This document shows, piece after piece, positions 11,601 through 23,439 of a DNA stretch of 64,000 bases. Origin of the DNA: Centropus unirufus (Eukaryota > Chordata > Aves > Cuculiformes > Centropidae); assembly GCA_013397695.1 (NCBI GenBank), contig VYZI01000029.1:210978-274977 (forward strand). Reading direction: 5' to 3'. How positions within the stretch are numbered: position 1 is the stretch's first letter; every line of letters starts with the position of its first letter. The translations under genes and the position numbers were made by a program. The notes under the pieces were generated by a model. It saw nothing but the letters and a program-made list of their open reading frames with translations. It was not told the origin of the DNA and did no database searches.

Positions 11601-14600
11601 AGGACACAGTGACTTCTTGTCATTCCTTCTGTGCAGAAAGGCAGATCCCCAGCAGCCTCATCTGCCAACACCAAGTTGCTGGCACAAATCTGGCAGACCA
11701 ATTTCCACAGAAACTGAATCTCAGCACCCTTCACAGACTTCTGTGGTGATGCATTTCCTCCTCCGGGAAGAGGAATCCAAGCTAACAGATAATAGTCACA
11801 CAGCAGTGGTGAAGGTTTCAGAAACCCCTGCCTTTGAATAATGGGTGCAACAGAGCTGTTGTCTCCTGGTTGGCCTTAAAAGCTCTGTAGACTCATTGCA
11901 AGCTGACAGACTCCTTTGACTCCTTTGACTCCTCCTCCTTCTTCAGAAGGCTCAAAGCAGTGTAACAAAGCCTCGTTAGCAGTTTTAGCTGTTAGCCAGG
12001 CACATGCAGCAATAAACTAACAGATAATTGAAGTGATCAAAACCTGCTACACAATTTGGCCTGTGCGTGTCTTTACAGAGAAAAGCTGTACCGGACTCTT
12101 CATACCCCCTGTCTCCAAACTACACCTAATAGTTGCCAAATGATATCCAGAATGGTGACCTACCTGCAATGGGACTGTCTTGTCGAGGTGGCTCCTTTCT
12201 CCAGAGTGGGACAAAAACTTTGATGTACGTGTGTCCCCTCTCTCGAAACCAATCCACTGCCAGCTGGATCCCCCAGCAGGAAAATACCTCTTTGTTTCCA
12301 TGACTATGAAAAAAAAAAAAGGAGGATGGTGAGGCAGAGCTTTCAAGAATCTTAGAATTCTCTTTAACAGAGTCAATAATGAAAAGGCAAAATAAACAGC
12401 TTTTGGATAACCTTGTCATAGAAGGAAATTAAGTTTGTCAGGCAGGACCTTCCCTGTATAAAACAGTGTTGGCTGTAACCAACAACTGTGTTTTCTTTCA
12501 CATGTTTTTCAGTAGCTCCCAGAATAATCTTCTCCATAGTCCTACCAATCACTGAAGTGAGGCTAACAGGCCTGTAGTGACTTTCTAAGGCTCTGGGAGG
12601 GCTCAAACTCATCATCTGTATTGAAGACAGAGATTAAAAAAACATAAATGTCTCTGTTTTGCCTGTATTCGTGTTTATGAGGTGTCCATGCTCATCAGTT
12701 AATGGGCCAGTGTTATTTCTGGCCTGCCTTTTGTTATTAACATATTTTAAAATGCCCTTTTTATTACTCTTCACTGTGCTGGCCAGATTCAACTCTAGTT
12801 GAGCTTTGGCCACATGGATTTCTGCCCTACAGTGGCAAATAGAATCCCTGTAGTCCTCCCATGTCATCTGTCCTTGTTTCCACTGGCCATACACCATCAT
12901 TTTATGACTTGGTTAGAGCAGGAGATCCATGCTGCACTTCTGCCTTGCTTGCTTGACTTCCAGCATTTTGGAATTGCCTGGTCCTGTGCTCTTAGGAAGT
13001 GGAACTTTAAAAGTGACCAGCACTGATGGACCCCAGCACCTTCAAATGCTTTTTTCCCAGGGAACCTTAATACGCAGCTCCATGATCAACCTGAAGTCTG
13101 CTGTCCTCATATCCAGAGTTGAGGTCTTGCTGTCAGTTTTCCTCCTGTTACCACAGAGATTAAACTTGACTGCTTTGTAGTTACTATGACCAAAGCAGCC
13201 TCCAATCACCACTTCACCCACAAGACCTTCTCTGTTAGCTAGCCATAAATCAAGGAAGACCCCTTTCCCGGTCAGTTCCCTCAGCACCTGTGCCATGAAA
13301 TTATTGTTCAGAGAGCTCAGGAATCTTCTGGACTTGATTTACCCTCTATGTGGTTCTCCCAGTTGATATCTGGCAAATTGAAGTCCCCCCATGCTGGGGG
13401 AAACTATAGGGGAAGGAAAACTATGTGAGGCAGGATGGGAAACAAGGAGAACCTAACCAAGAACATCAAAAAAGCAACAAGAGCTCAGTGGAGGTGGCCA
13501 CTGGCGCCACAAGCTCATCTTTATCTTACCCTAGTTGGTGTATTTTGTCTTCATTGCACAGAAAGGCAGGGAAGTCCTAGTACAGACACTTTAGAAAATG
13601 CAGGCAAGGCAGGTTTTGAAGATACTTATCAATATTCAGATAAAAGATATGATCAATATTCAGAGCAAGACACAGAAAACAACCTGAAGAAAAACAACTT
13701 GGGGTGATGCCCTTCCTCAGTATCTTCCCCCACCACTGAAAGTTCATATTGCTTGTAGTTCTCTTATCTAAAGCTTTACTGCAGTGCAGCGCACGCGTAA
13801 AGGAAGGTCAGTTGTCAAGTACCTCTGCACGAGGAAGCGAAAATAAACTCTACACATAGTCCTGAAATAGATAAACGCCCTCACAGTATCTACAGAAACC
13901 TCATCCTTGTGCTTTGATCTTTCTGGATAATATCACCACAGTCTCACTCAGGCTTTCTCCTCTGCAAAACGCACTTGTAAATTACTCTGTCTGCTACTAC
14001 ACTGACCTGTAGTGATTGTGTAGTCAAAGATGATGCCACAGTCTTAAATACCTCTCCCTTCGCCTCCCCCAGGAGTTCATATCTAGGTTCTGCCTACATC
14101 AGCCTCATAACCAAAGCTCCACCTCACACGCAATAAAACTTTCAATTTTGAACTGGGGACCACAAATGAATAATAGTACAATTTGGAGGAGGAAATCTGG
14201 TTGTTCATTAATAGATACCCAGGCAATGGGAAATCTTAAAAAGAAGCCACCAGTAATAAATGGTCTGATGTGCTCAACACATCTGATTTCCATTCTAGAA
14301 TTGCTCTTTTGTTTGGTTTTAAAGGCTAGGTTCCCAGGATATGTATGAAGTCACTTGTACAAGCAAATTGGAAGTTCAGGTGGCTTTTTCAGACAACTGC
14401 CTTTAAGAGGAAGTGCAGGTACATCTTTACCGCCATGGCTAAAACAAAGCTCAGCGACAGCCTGCTTTAACATTGACTACTCCTATATATATAAATCATT
14501 AGCTTTAGAAGATCCATTTTAGATGTACCCAGGTGCAGAAGGTAAAGTACTTGATTGCAATCGATTTGACCAAAAGGCCAAGCAGAACAAGTGAGAAAAG

Positions 14601-17600
14601 GTATACAGTGATTCCTTTTAAAATCACGCAATTCTAATTCCTTTGAGAGGAAGTTTAGTCAAAACAACTCCTTTTGAAACCTGCAAGTGGCCCCATCTCC
14701 ACCTTGCCTTGAAACAGCATCAGCCTCAGCTCTGACAGAAGGCAGAGAGCCTATTACAGGACTCTGCTGGTGTAGGAAAAGGCCTTTGTGCCTTGCTGAC
14801 CTTAAAAACTTGGTGTAAGTGCAAGAACTAGACTAGATAGCCTCTTCAGTGCGCAGCAAGCATGCTTCCCTTTTCATATAAACATTCCCTTTTCATGTTA
14901 ACATTTTCATGACAGTTCCCTTTTCATATTAACACAACTCCATTTATTTTTATAGGCTGGCCAGTCATTGGAAACTGCCAGCTGACTCACTTCTTTACTA
15001 CCCTGGGGCATACATATCTTCAAAACATTGCATCATGCAGTGGGTCCCCAACGCCCATCCTGAAATGCTCCATAAACACCAACCCTAAGACAGAAATACA
15101 AATGCTCGAGATATTTTTTTTCTCACAACCAACTGCCTCTCTGAGCTTCAGCTATTTGGCAGCTTCATTCCTGAGTCACCGCTTCTCCTGCACTTTTATG
15201 GTTGTTGATGATGATGAAGTTTTCCCTGAGAAGACCTATGATCCCTTTTCCCTGACTTCTGCAAACAGCCCTTCTCTGCCTGCCAGCAACAAACCAGAAT
15301 GGTTAAAATGAGGACACCAGAAGCACTCCCGAAGCCTGTCCCATTAGTCAAAGTAAATTCCATTCAGTACTACTTTGAAAGGCACTCAGGAGATATAAGC
15401 AGCTCCTTCCAGGTTCTGGACTCACCATCATCCAAGTAGTCTTTAACAAGACAGAGATTGGGGATCTCTGAGGAGAGCTTTAAACCTTTGCCTTTCTGAA
15501 ACTCAGAAGTGCTTCACTTTCCTCTAATTCCTGTTAGGCAAAAGACGAAGAATCCACAGCAGAACACCCACCTGCAATAATCTAGCAGGCAAACATCTGT
15601 CAGACTCACATTTTTTAAATTACTCTAGAGAAGGACTTAAATTTTATTAAGCATGTGTGGCTTCTTGAAAACCTGTTCAGGTGGTCGTGTGGTCTAGGAA
15701 AGCCATACAAAGTGCTAGCTCAAGCCATTTGCTGCACGCAGCTGTAATGAGGTTTGTTTTAAATAACCTCTATCTAGCAAGCTCCCATGCACAGGCCAGG
15801 ACAGTGTGATGATCCTGGAGTTTTCCCAGAGTACTCCAAACTCAAACCATTCACTACCTCATTAGCCACCAACCTACTCCAGGACTCTTGCTCTGTGGCA
15901 ATGGAGTGTATTCAGCCATCCTGGAAAAAATACTGTTCACTGCCTCATCCAGCTCTGCCTGCTCTGAAAAAAAGCCCCGATAAATTCATAAGGACAAGTT
16001 TATGCCACGTGGCCACTCCCAGTGTAAGGGTAGATCCTTGGCTCAGCTGCTCTGCCTGGATGGGTGCTCATTCATCTTGCAGAGATGCAAGAACACCTTA
16101 AGGAAGTTATAGGGTGAAAATGCTAATGTAAGCAGGAGATCCCAGCACTGGACTACCAAGCTCATGGTCCAGCCAAGGCTAAGCTGTTCTGCTCTGTTTT
16201 GTTCTTCTCACTCCTCATGAGCTGTCCTGACAGAGGAACCCCTTGGGTTTGTTTTTTTTTTATGGGATTTCTCCCTTCATCCAGAAGATGGCATTATTCG
16301 CCTAGTCTCTAGTTGCTTTGGATGTGCATGTCCACTCTGCCCTCTAACCAGAGAGATGTAGTCTCACCTTCCATCAAAGCTACCAGGAGAAGGAAGCCCT
16401 CCTCTGCCCTGTCCCGACCTGCAGGGAAGGCCTTGTCCCTGTTGGGTGGACAGGGAAGTGAACAGGGAAAACCAGTGGATAGCCAGCAGTTCTTGGACTC
16501 TTGACTGCCAGGGCCTCTTGTCTATTCCTATTGCTCAAGTAAACAGAGGCCAACCCACTGCTGCCTTCGGACTTCCCATCCTCATAGATCTACCAGGGTC
16601 CACATCAGTAAGAGAGTTTTCACAGTCACAGGACACTGCTTAGGAAATCTAATTGGGCAGGATGGGTTGCTACAACATTTCCTGGTGACAGAATTAATTA
16701 AGGAGGAAATGAGGCTATTCAGTACAATTCAACTATCAATTCCCTGATTTTACCATAAAAATGAAGCTAAACTGAAAATGAACAAGCCAGGAACTTTGCT
16801 GAGGTTTATTTGCAAGTCAAAACAGCACAGCCGAGATGTTTTTAGGAAGCAGAGTTGTCTGCCTTTATTTTTTCCCTCCTTCTGACGTTAGCTGGGCTGT
16901 TCTGTCTATCTGTTCATCCAGTCATAGATGTTCATCAGCATACAGACTTGGAAGTCCTGGGTGCCCATTTGAAAAGGCAAGGAAACATTAATGTTGAACT
17001 AAAAAGCAAGAGGGAACTGCTGAATCATCCTGCCATAAACAGCAGTGCTTAACTAGCTGCTGGCTTCTAAAAGGTCAAAATGCAGAGTGTGCCAGTGATT
17101 TCACTTGGCACATTTATGGGCACAGGGACAGCAGGTCCCTCAGCCAAAGAACAGGAATAAGAGGTGGTTCAGACATTACACATCAAATATATCGTGCGCT
17201 TCCCAACTGAAGAAAAACCATACTTCAAGCCATTAGATTTAAAATTCAAAAGCTTCGGAGGAAGAAAGATCCCTTTTAGGAACCGGAGCTTACCTCATTG
17301 CAACATTGCTGCCATCAATCACAATGGGTCTCAAGTAACTGGAAGAATCACTTTCATCTTCTCCAAGCCACTTTGATGCTGGTTTAGTGCTACACGATCC
17401 ACGGGCAATAAGTTTTAGGGAAGAAGGCTGAGCCTGGCTCTCCAGAGCCTGAGGTTTGCTCCCCATCCGAATTAGCTCTTTCAGCACATCATCCTCCAGG
17501 GCCTCTTGGCCCAGGTTCTCCAGCACTTTGCAGATGTCCTGCTTACTATAGCCCAGCTTGCAGAAAAAATCCAGCTTGCTCGGCTGCACTTCCACCGCTG

Positions 17601-17676
17601 CTGTAGAAACTTCCCTGGAGCGTGGTGGCACTGGCTTGCCAGCGAGTGAACTAGCCAGTGCCATCTTAGCAGGCAT
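7678..17676 (-). CDS. ZC3H12D: ZC3H12D (Regnase-4), whole coding span, 5 coding exons
   Basis: Join on the minus strand: 17676-17294, 12303-12164, 11202-10968, 9499-9393, 8690-7678; 1,878 nt, 625 codons plus stop, all phases closing. The family is a cytoplasmic endoribonuclease that degrades stem-loop-bearing inflammatory mRNAs. Visible parts in order: an N-terminal UBA-like helical region (about residues 35-75, FFCKLGYSKQD), the NYN/PIN nuclease domain (about 115-255) with acidic residues D121 (VIDGSN), D205 and D206 (CYDDRY) and D224 (VSND), then a CCCH zinc finger C286-x5-C292-x5-C298-x3-H302, a long Pro/Gln/Ser/His-rich region, and a conserved C-terminal helix (residues ~590-625) ending in LLIQRHRNL. 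Human ZC3H12D is about 527 residues; the extra length is mainly in the low-complexity part plus about 28 N-terminal residues. ZC3H12D is chosen over paralogues A, B and C from the neighbours PPIL4 and GINM1 and from the short N terminus. The four catalytic acids are present, so it should be an active RNase (inference). Confidence 0.95.
8691..9392 (-). other. ZC3H12D intron 4 (702 bp)
   Basis: GTGGGT...CTTCCAG intron splitting the CCCH zinc finger between its first and second Cys. Nothing else recognised in it. Confidence 0.9.
9393..9499 (-). CDS. ZC3H12D: ZC3H12D coding exon 4 (linker and first zinc ligand)
   Basis: 107 nt between acceptor TTTTTCAG and donor CTATG|GTGGGT. It encodes FMPPDDPLGRHGP, a family signature, and ends in QPCPYG, which supplies the first Cys of the CCCH finger (C286). 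Phases on both sides agree (AG|G for Arg253, G|GT for Gly289). Confidence 0.95.
9500..10967 (-). other. ZC3H12D intron 3 (1,468 bp)
   Basis: GTAAGA...TTTTTCAG intron. It holds an AT-rich imperfect hairpin at 10702-10739 and no other recognised element. Confidence 0.9.
10702..10739. repeat. TA-rich microsatellite and imperfect hairpin
   Basis: Alternating TA tract flanked by ATCAAC and TTGAT arms, so the whole block is close to self-complementary. It lies inside ZC3H12D intron 3. Confidence 0.65.
10968..11202 (-). CDS. ZC3H12D: ZC3H12D coding exon 3 (PIN catalytic core)
   Basis: 235 nt between acceptor AACCAG and donor AACAG|GTAAGA. It carries YTPSRKVKGKR, the catalytic pair CYDDRY (D205, D206) and VSND (D224), then the strongly conserved NPEWKWFIEQRLLMYSF stretch. 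Confidence 0.97.
11203..12163 (-). other. ZC3H12D intron 2 (961 bp)
   Basis: GTAGGT...AACCAG intron. It contains a short TTTGACTCC-like tandem and TCC-rich stretch at 11909-11944 and nothing else recognised. Confidence 0.9.
12164..12303 (-). CDS. ZC3H12D: ZC3H12D coding exon 2 (PIN domain)
   Basis: 140 nt between acceptor CATAG and donor GCAG|GTAGGT. It encodes SHGNKEVFSC through the GHTYIKVFVP core strand to DSPIA. The acceptor follows a run of 12-13 T residues. The codon for Ser128 is split AG|T, as expected for the family. Confidence 0.95.
12373..13415 (-). mobile_element. CR1 LINE internal fragment (ORF2 endonuclease to RT, decayed)
   Basis: Unlike the other CR1 copies here, this is an internal piece. 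In minus-strand order it shows a GDFNLPDINWEN-like endonuclease motif near 13400, LANREGLVGEVVIGGCFGHSNYK near 13250, and reverse-transcriptase start motifs (YRPVSLTSVIGRTMEKI) near 12560. Frames are broken between segments, so it is inactive. No CR1 3' end is present; it stops about 70 bp from coding exon 2. Confidence 0.85.
14867..14937 (+). repeat. Degenerate short tandem repeat
   Basis: Three copies of a TTCCCTTTTCATATTAACA-like unit, two adjacent and the third after a TTTTCATGACAG spacer. Intronic, no function evident. Confidence 0.7.
17294..17676 (-). CDS. ZC3H12D: ZC3H12D coding exon 1 (N terminus and start of PIN domain)
   Basis: Encodes residues 1-127 plus two bases of codon 128. 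It runs from an ATG at 17676 to the donor AG|GTAAGC at 17293. It carries the UBA-like segment and the first catalytic Asp in VIDGSNVAM. A second in-frame ATG at 17664 has the better initiation context (A at -3, G at +4, against T at -3 for 17676) and may be the main start. The human protein starts near residue 29 of this model, where this bird has Val, so the extension is not supported by the human start. Upstream lie a pyrimidine-rich tract and two possible acceptors (exon beginning 17714 or 17701), so the exon probably begins with a short 5' UTR joined to an upstream noncoding exon I could not locate. Confidence 0.88.
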
Positions 17677-18260
17677 TGACGTTCCTCTAATCCCAGTGCT
17701 CCTGTCTTCACAGCCTTGTTCAACAGGCAAGGAGAGAAAGATTAGAAACAGCAGAACACAAGCTTTAAGGAAGAATGTGCAACCTTAGTTATTTGCATAG
17801 TGCACACCAAAGAGGCTATCGGATCAGCTCTCTTCTCTCTGAAGAGACTCTCCAGTCTCCTCTCAGTATTAAGGCCTTTTTCTGGTCCACTCTTATTTAT
17901 AAAAGCTCTTGAGTGTCCCATGCAATGTTTGTCACTCTCCAGGCATTATGTCATACAGGTGTCATCCTACTTCATGAGCCATGCAAGCCCGGCTGTACAC
18001 AGACACCGTGTATGCGTAAGTTTGCTCTTCAGGCTTATCTCACAGGAAATGATACAAAGGACGGTGTAAGTGGGGAATTTCAGGTTGCTCAGTGCGGTTT
18101 GTGGGCCACAGAAAAATCTCTTGTGTGTTGTTGGATGAGCTCAGATGCCATAGCAACTTAAAAAGTATAGCACATTTCATCAAGTGATTTAAGGAAACAT
18201 GTTTGCAAAGTAGCTGGGAGCTCTGAACTTTTTTTTATAGTTTTATCTTTCCTAGTGTGT

Positions 18261-18286
18261 GTTTGTCTGTGTATGCACAGACAAAC
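18261..18286. repeat. Perfect 11-bp inverted repeat, 4-nt loop
   Basis: GTTTGTCTGTG (18261-18271), loop TATG, CACAGACAAAC (18276-18286). Both arms match exactly. Too short for a miRNA precursor; it may be chance or an RNA hairpin if transcribed. Confidence 0.75.
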
Positions 18287-21200
18287 CTTATAAAATTCTG
18301 TCACTCATCTGTTCCAATGATGTCTGACTTACTCTTTTCCTGTTATTTGCTATTTAAGTGAGGACTTTTAAATTCAGAGAAGCAGATGGGTTTTTTGTAA
18401 AGCTCTTGGGGCAATGGTTGGAAGCCGGCCATCTGAAAAGTGGTTTCAATTTCACTTATGTTTATTATCAAGAGAAGCTGCTCATTCAGAAATGAGTGTG
18501 CAGAAGTCGCAGAAAGCTATTTCAAGCTTCTCCAGAACTGCACTGTTTACGTTTCTGTCCTAGGCAGTAAATGAAGGTGACGGGCAGCAGACGCAGGCCT
18601 ACCCAGAGCTGCTTCAGCCCAAGGGGCGCGACAACAGAAGAACATACACAGTGATCACTCATCCATCAAGCCAAACATCTCCAGGCACTGTTGACACGTT
18701 TGCACCGGACCTTCTCTTGCCACATGCCTGCAATTCTTTGTGCTGCCTGGATAAAAGCTGTGGCTGGTTCATCCACTCACATGTAGGACATATGGGTGGC
18801 CCTCTCTGCTTCATGGATTGCAGTCGGCAAATAATGCAGAATTAACTGCAAGCCAAACTGATGAGCCCAGGAGCGATAAGCACACCGTGCCCACTGGCTC
18901 CCCTCTCCAGCCTGGCCTGCACACCACCAGCCCAGCCACCACTCCCTGGCCTGCAGTGGGACACCCCAGGAGCTCGGGAGCCAAGACCGTCTGGAGGAAG
19001 GCACAGAGAGGTAACTGGAGGCAGGGAGATGGAGACAAGCCTGAGTGCAGCTGCTCCCCGAGACATTAAGAACCTCTCCAGACTGTGAGGAAGAAATCCA
19101 CGTGGGGTTCAGTTGGTTTAAAATTGATTAGTTCAGCAGGAAAACTTGATAATTAGTTATAATGCCACCTCATACAACTTTGACCTTTACTTTTCTGCTT
19201 ATCCATATAACTTACAGGTGCTTTGTGGAAGAAATATGGGAGCCTGACAAGTAGTATCAGTAGAATATACATAAGGACAAGGGAGCTACCACCTGTATTT
19301 TTTCCATCTAAAGCAAAGCATTGCTTATTTTAGCCAGAGGGCTTGACTTTTTCCTCACAGTGCAGTCCACAGGAATGACCATTTTTATATCTAATCCCCA
19401 TTTTTTTTATCCACAGGCTGAAGATGAAAAGATATTTCCCCACTTTTTCACTACTAAAATGGTTTCTCAGCTTTGAAATAGCTACTCTCCAAACTGAAAT
19501 ACATTAATATATACTTCTGTACCTGAATATAACTGAAGTTGCCACAGGTGGGCTAGTGCTGTAGCAAACCCTGCTTCCAGGTGTGTGATCAGTGGCTCCA
19601 AACACTTATGTACTATTTGATTTTTTTTTTAGTTCTATATTACTTTAGTAAATTTCTGTAAATTAAAAACTGTGGTTTCTATCCATCCTCAGGTTAAGAA
19701 GCCAGTGTTTAATATATACTTTATTAACCATCACTAATTTGAAACCTATCTATTCTGATTATTATTTTATATTTATGATTTATAATCATTGACGGTGATT
19801 ATATTTCTATCCATTTAAGCCTATTCTGATTCTGATGATTTTTCTTTTCTTTTTTGTCCCGTAGTATCAGAGCAATTTCCCAAGTTAGCATCATAGTGTG
19901 TTGTGCGTACGCTTGTCATATATTTCATCAGAAAGCAGGTTCAACTCAACCCTTCAGAATTTTAGCAGTTTCCCAGCTGCAGAGGCCACATCTGTCTTAC
20001 AGCATGTACCTTGCAGCCCCCGGCAGCAGCAGCACCCACAAGCACCTGCTGGATGAAGGCTCACTACATCACTTTTCCAGCCCCATCCGAGGAAGCCCCA
20101 AGCCCGTGGTCCACGTTGACTCCCTTTGCTTCCTGACACACAGCATTTTGCAAGGCTTGGCCCTTCTGTAGAGGCAGTGGAGCCCTTCGGTTTGGTGAAC
20201 TGGAGCAATGCATGGGAAAAGCGGAGCTCTGGATAGCTGCCTGGGATTGACACAGTGCAGTATCAGCCGGCACCAGCAACATGCCAGCTCTGCAAAGTCA
20301 ACCACTGCATTTCTGCTGCAGTTTGGCCAAATATTAAAAATCAATGAACACTGCGACTGCAGGGTTTTTGCCACAGACAGAACAAATTTGAAACCCTGAG
20401 ATAAAGGCGGTGGTCACAGCTAACACCAAGGTCACCCTTCTAAAGAGTGAATGAAAGAATAGCAAAATCTCTAATTTACACATTAGTAAACAGTCAGTAG
20501 TGTGCCCGAGGTTAGTAGGTTGCTTAGAAGTAGCACAAAAACATACGAAAAGAGAAGAAACTGTGCCTCACAGAGTCCAGCTTATGCCATCACAGACAAA
20601 CAGGTTGTGAAATCTCATTTATAGACCTCATTTTCAAACTACCTAGATTTCCTCCTTTCCCTTTTCCCTCTTCACCTCAGCAGACCATGCTGGGAAGCTG
20701 CTCTTGCTTTCCCTCCACCAAGAGCCAAAATCTTCTCATTTCCTGGCAAAAATCATCCAAAGACAATCATGTGTCCATCATATGTTCTAGCTTAAAAAGC
20801 ACCACTCTCCATTTGTGGTGTTGTGCTCCCTCTTGTATACACACACATAAAAAAAAAAAAACCCAGAAGGAAATTGCTTTATTCAGGTTTCCAAGGTGCT
20901 ATTCTAATCTTAACGATTTAACTATTAAATAAAAAATTAATCTTGACCCAAAAATTAAGATCTGTCAAGGTCTCGTCTTTTTTTTTTGTATTTCAACAGA
21001 TATGGAGGATTAGAAAATAGTAATTTGAATGAATTTGAATCCCCCAGAAAGGAGTGGTTATATTCTAATCACTCATCCTGAATGACTTTATATAATTTTT
21101 TTTTGCCCAGCCCTTCCACCAAGAGTTTGCTCCACTTGCTAACAGTCCAAGCAGGACCAGGTCCCCCCAGGGGTGTGTTTAAGCAGCACCTCCTGCCGCC

Positions 21201-22849
21201 TCAGGCCACAGAACCAGAGCAGGCACCAGCTTGGCTCAGGGGGAGCTGGGGCTCCTCAAAGCCCCTACACCTCCTCAATGACCCTGCATGTTGCCCAAGC
21301 AGAGGCAGAGGGGACATGGCTCCTGCCAGACCTGGCATTGCTCAAGGCAGAGCAAGTTTGGGTCTTCTCTAAAATAAATGTGTATATTGAATAACAACCA
21401 GGAGGGCAGCAAGGGCTCCTTGCCACAATAGTGTTCCTCCTCACACCTTAGTCCTGAGCAACCTCTGCTTCCTACCCTGAGACTCACACTCCAAACCACC
21501 CGAGCCTCCCAGCCCATTTGAGCCCTCCCATGAGCTGTTTCTCTGACAGGTGGGGGGCACTGCTTCCAGAAAATGCTTTACTTTCACAAATAAGAGATGT
21601 ACATAATCTCTTAATAACTTCAAAACAAATCACTTGTTGTCCTGATGATTAAGGAAAGATCTGTCTTTTTTCTTCCCCACCTTCCCCACTCTCTCAGCCA
21701 AAAAGAAGAAAACCAGGCACCCCCTGGCATCCCCTGCTTGCTCTGCACCTTACCCGACAGCTGCTCTTTCTGTGTCTCAGCACTATCGTCCCACCGTGCA
21801 TGAGCCAGAAGCTGGATTCAGGGCAGTACTGGGCTCACAAGGAAGTCATCAGCCCCTATTTAGAGGCTTTATGGCAAGTCTGATGTCAACTGAGAGCAAA
21901 CAAGTGCAGTGAGCAGGCTAGAGCCCATTTTATAGGAAGGTTTTACTTCCTCATTTGGCTGGCTGTGCCCTCATTTTACTGTACAGGTCGATAAACTTTC
22001 ACTTCGTTTTTCAAAAGAAAAAAAAATAAAATATTTTGCCAACACATCTCAGTTGTGAGTCACAGGAAAAGATTAGCCAAACCCACTCTGTCAGGGATCC
22101 ACGGAACCTGCCAGTAAGAAAAGGGCATATGAATTCTGAGGCAAGTGAAAAGGTTTCCACAAGGGAGGATTTCCCGAGTTATTTACACCTCATTCTCCCT
22201 ACATCTGGTCAATTTCTGACGTTCAGGGGCACATGACAAAAAAAAAGATATTTAAAAATACCAGCATTTTGCTCAGCACCTGATATTGCCAAGCCTCATT
22301 CAAGCACCTCCACATCTGAGAAACCTGAGTAGAGCAAAATATCAAAACCCAAACAAAACTCCCTAACCTATTGGTGCCTCGATGGAAGAGATTCAGACTT
22401 CAGAGACACTGAGCCTGTCCAGAGCAGAGACTGACAGGCACTTCTCTAGAGAAACCCGAGGTTTTCCTCTGCTTGTTCCTTACCTTGCTGCAAAAAAAAA
22501 AAAGAATATGCCTGAAATCCACTTTTAGGCAGCGGGAAGGGTTGGAAACTCAAGGAGAAATGAACCTCCGGGAGCCTTTGGATGCTGCAGACAGCGCTGC
22601 AGGAGTGTGCCCTCTGCCCACACGTCCGGAGGGGGTAGGGGTACCCCTCTGTGGAAGGAGAACACCACAGCACGGCTGCCCGTTCTCAGCCAGAAATTCC
22701 CACCTACTTGCGTACTTTGTGGGAGGAAGCAGGGTAGGCAAACCTTTTGTAGCAGCTTCCTGTTTCGTCCAAAGGCTGGTTGCTCCTAGACGAGCCTCAC
22801 CGCCTCTTCCCAGCTGACTCTAATCCCTGGTTATGGTGTTGCATTGTAC

Positions 22850-23439
22850 CCGGGCCCCCAGGAACAATTTGGGATCCAGGTTGCCCCTCTGCCATGCAAA
22901 GGAGGTGATTCTGGCCCTGTGCTCGGCACTGGTGAGGCCACACCTCAAATCCTGTGTTCAGTTCTGGGCCCCTCACTCCAAGAAGGAGGTTGAGGTTATG
23001 GAGCACGTCCAGAGAAGGGCAATGAAGCTGGTGAAGGGGCTGGAGAACAAGTCCTGCAAGGAGTGGCTGAGGGAACTGGGGCTGTTCAGCCTGGAGAGGA
23101 GGAGGCTGAGGGGAGATCTTATCCCTGCCTACACCTGCCTGAAAGGAGGTTGTGGAGAGGTGGGTGCTGGTCTCTTCTCCCAAGTGACAGGCAATAGGAC
23201 AAGGGGGAACGGCCTCAAGCTGCACCAAGGGATGTTCAGTTTGGATATTAGGAGCAAATTCTTCACCTAGAGGGTCATCAGGTGCTGGAACAGCTGCCCA
23301 GGGAGGTGGTGGAATCACCACCTCTGGAGGTGTTTAAAAGACAGGCAGATGAGGTACGTAAGGATATGTTTTGGTGGCAGAAGGTACAGCTGGACTCAGT
23401 GACCTTGGAGGTCTTTTCCCACCTAGTGGTTCTATGAAA
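22850..23439 (+). mobile_element. CR1 LINE, 5'-truncated 3' end
   Basis: Plus-strand copy covering the last part of ORF2 (translation includes HVQRRAMKLVKGLENK, LRELGLFSLERRRLRGDLI) and the 3' UTR, ending at GGTTCTATGAAAG. The single long frame of 145 codons at 22833-23270 is this remnant, not a host gene. It looks younger than the 3837 copy, judging by fewer breaks in the frame. Confidence 0.92.

Larger units (their letters stand above)
12304..17293 (-). other. ZC3H12D intron 1 (4,990 bp)
   Basis: Largest ZC3H12D intron between coding exons. It contains a CR1 ORF2 fragment (12373-13415), a degenerate TTCCCTTTTCAT repeat (14867-14937) and a T run at 16251-16260. No further coding exon found. 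Confidence 0.85.

Noticed and set aside
22833..23270. 145-codon plus-strand frame resembling a gene
   Set aside because: It is the tail of CR1 ORF2, as shown by the HVQRRAMKL and LRELGLFSLERRRL motifs and the CR1 3' end that follows.
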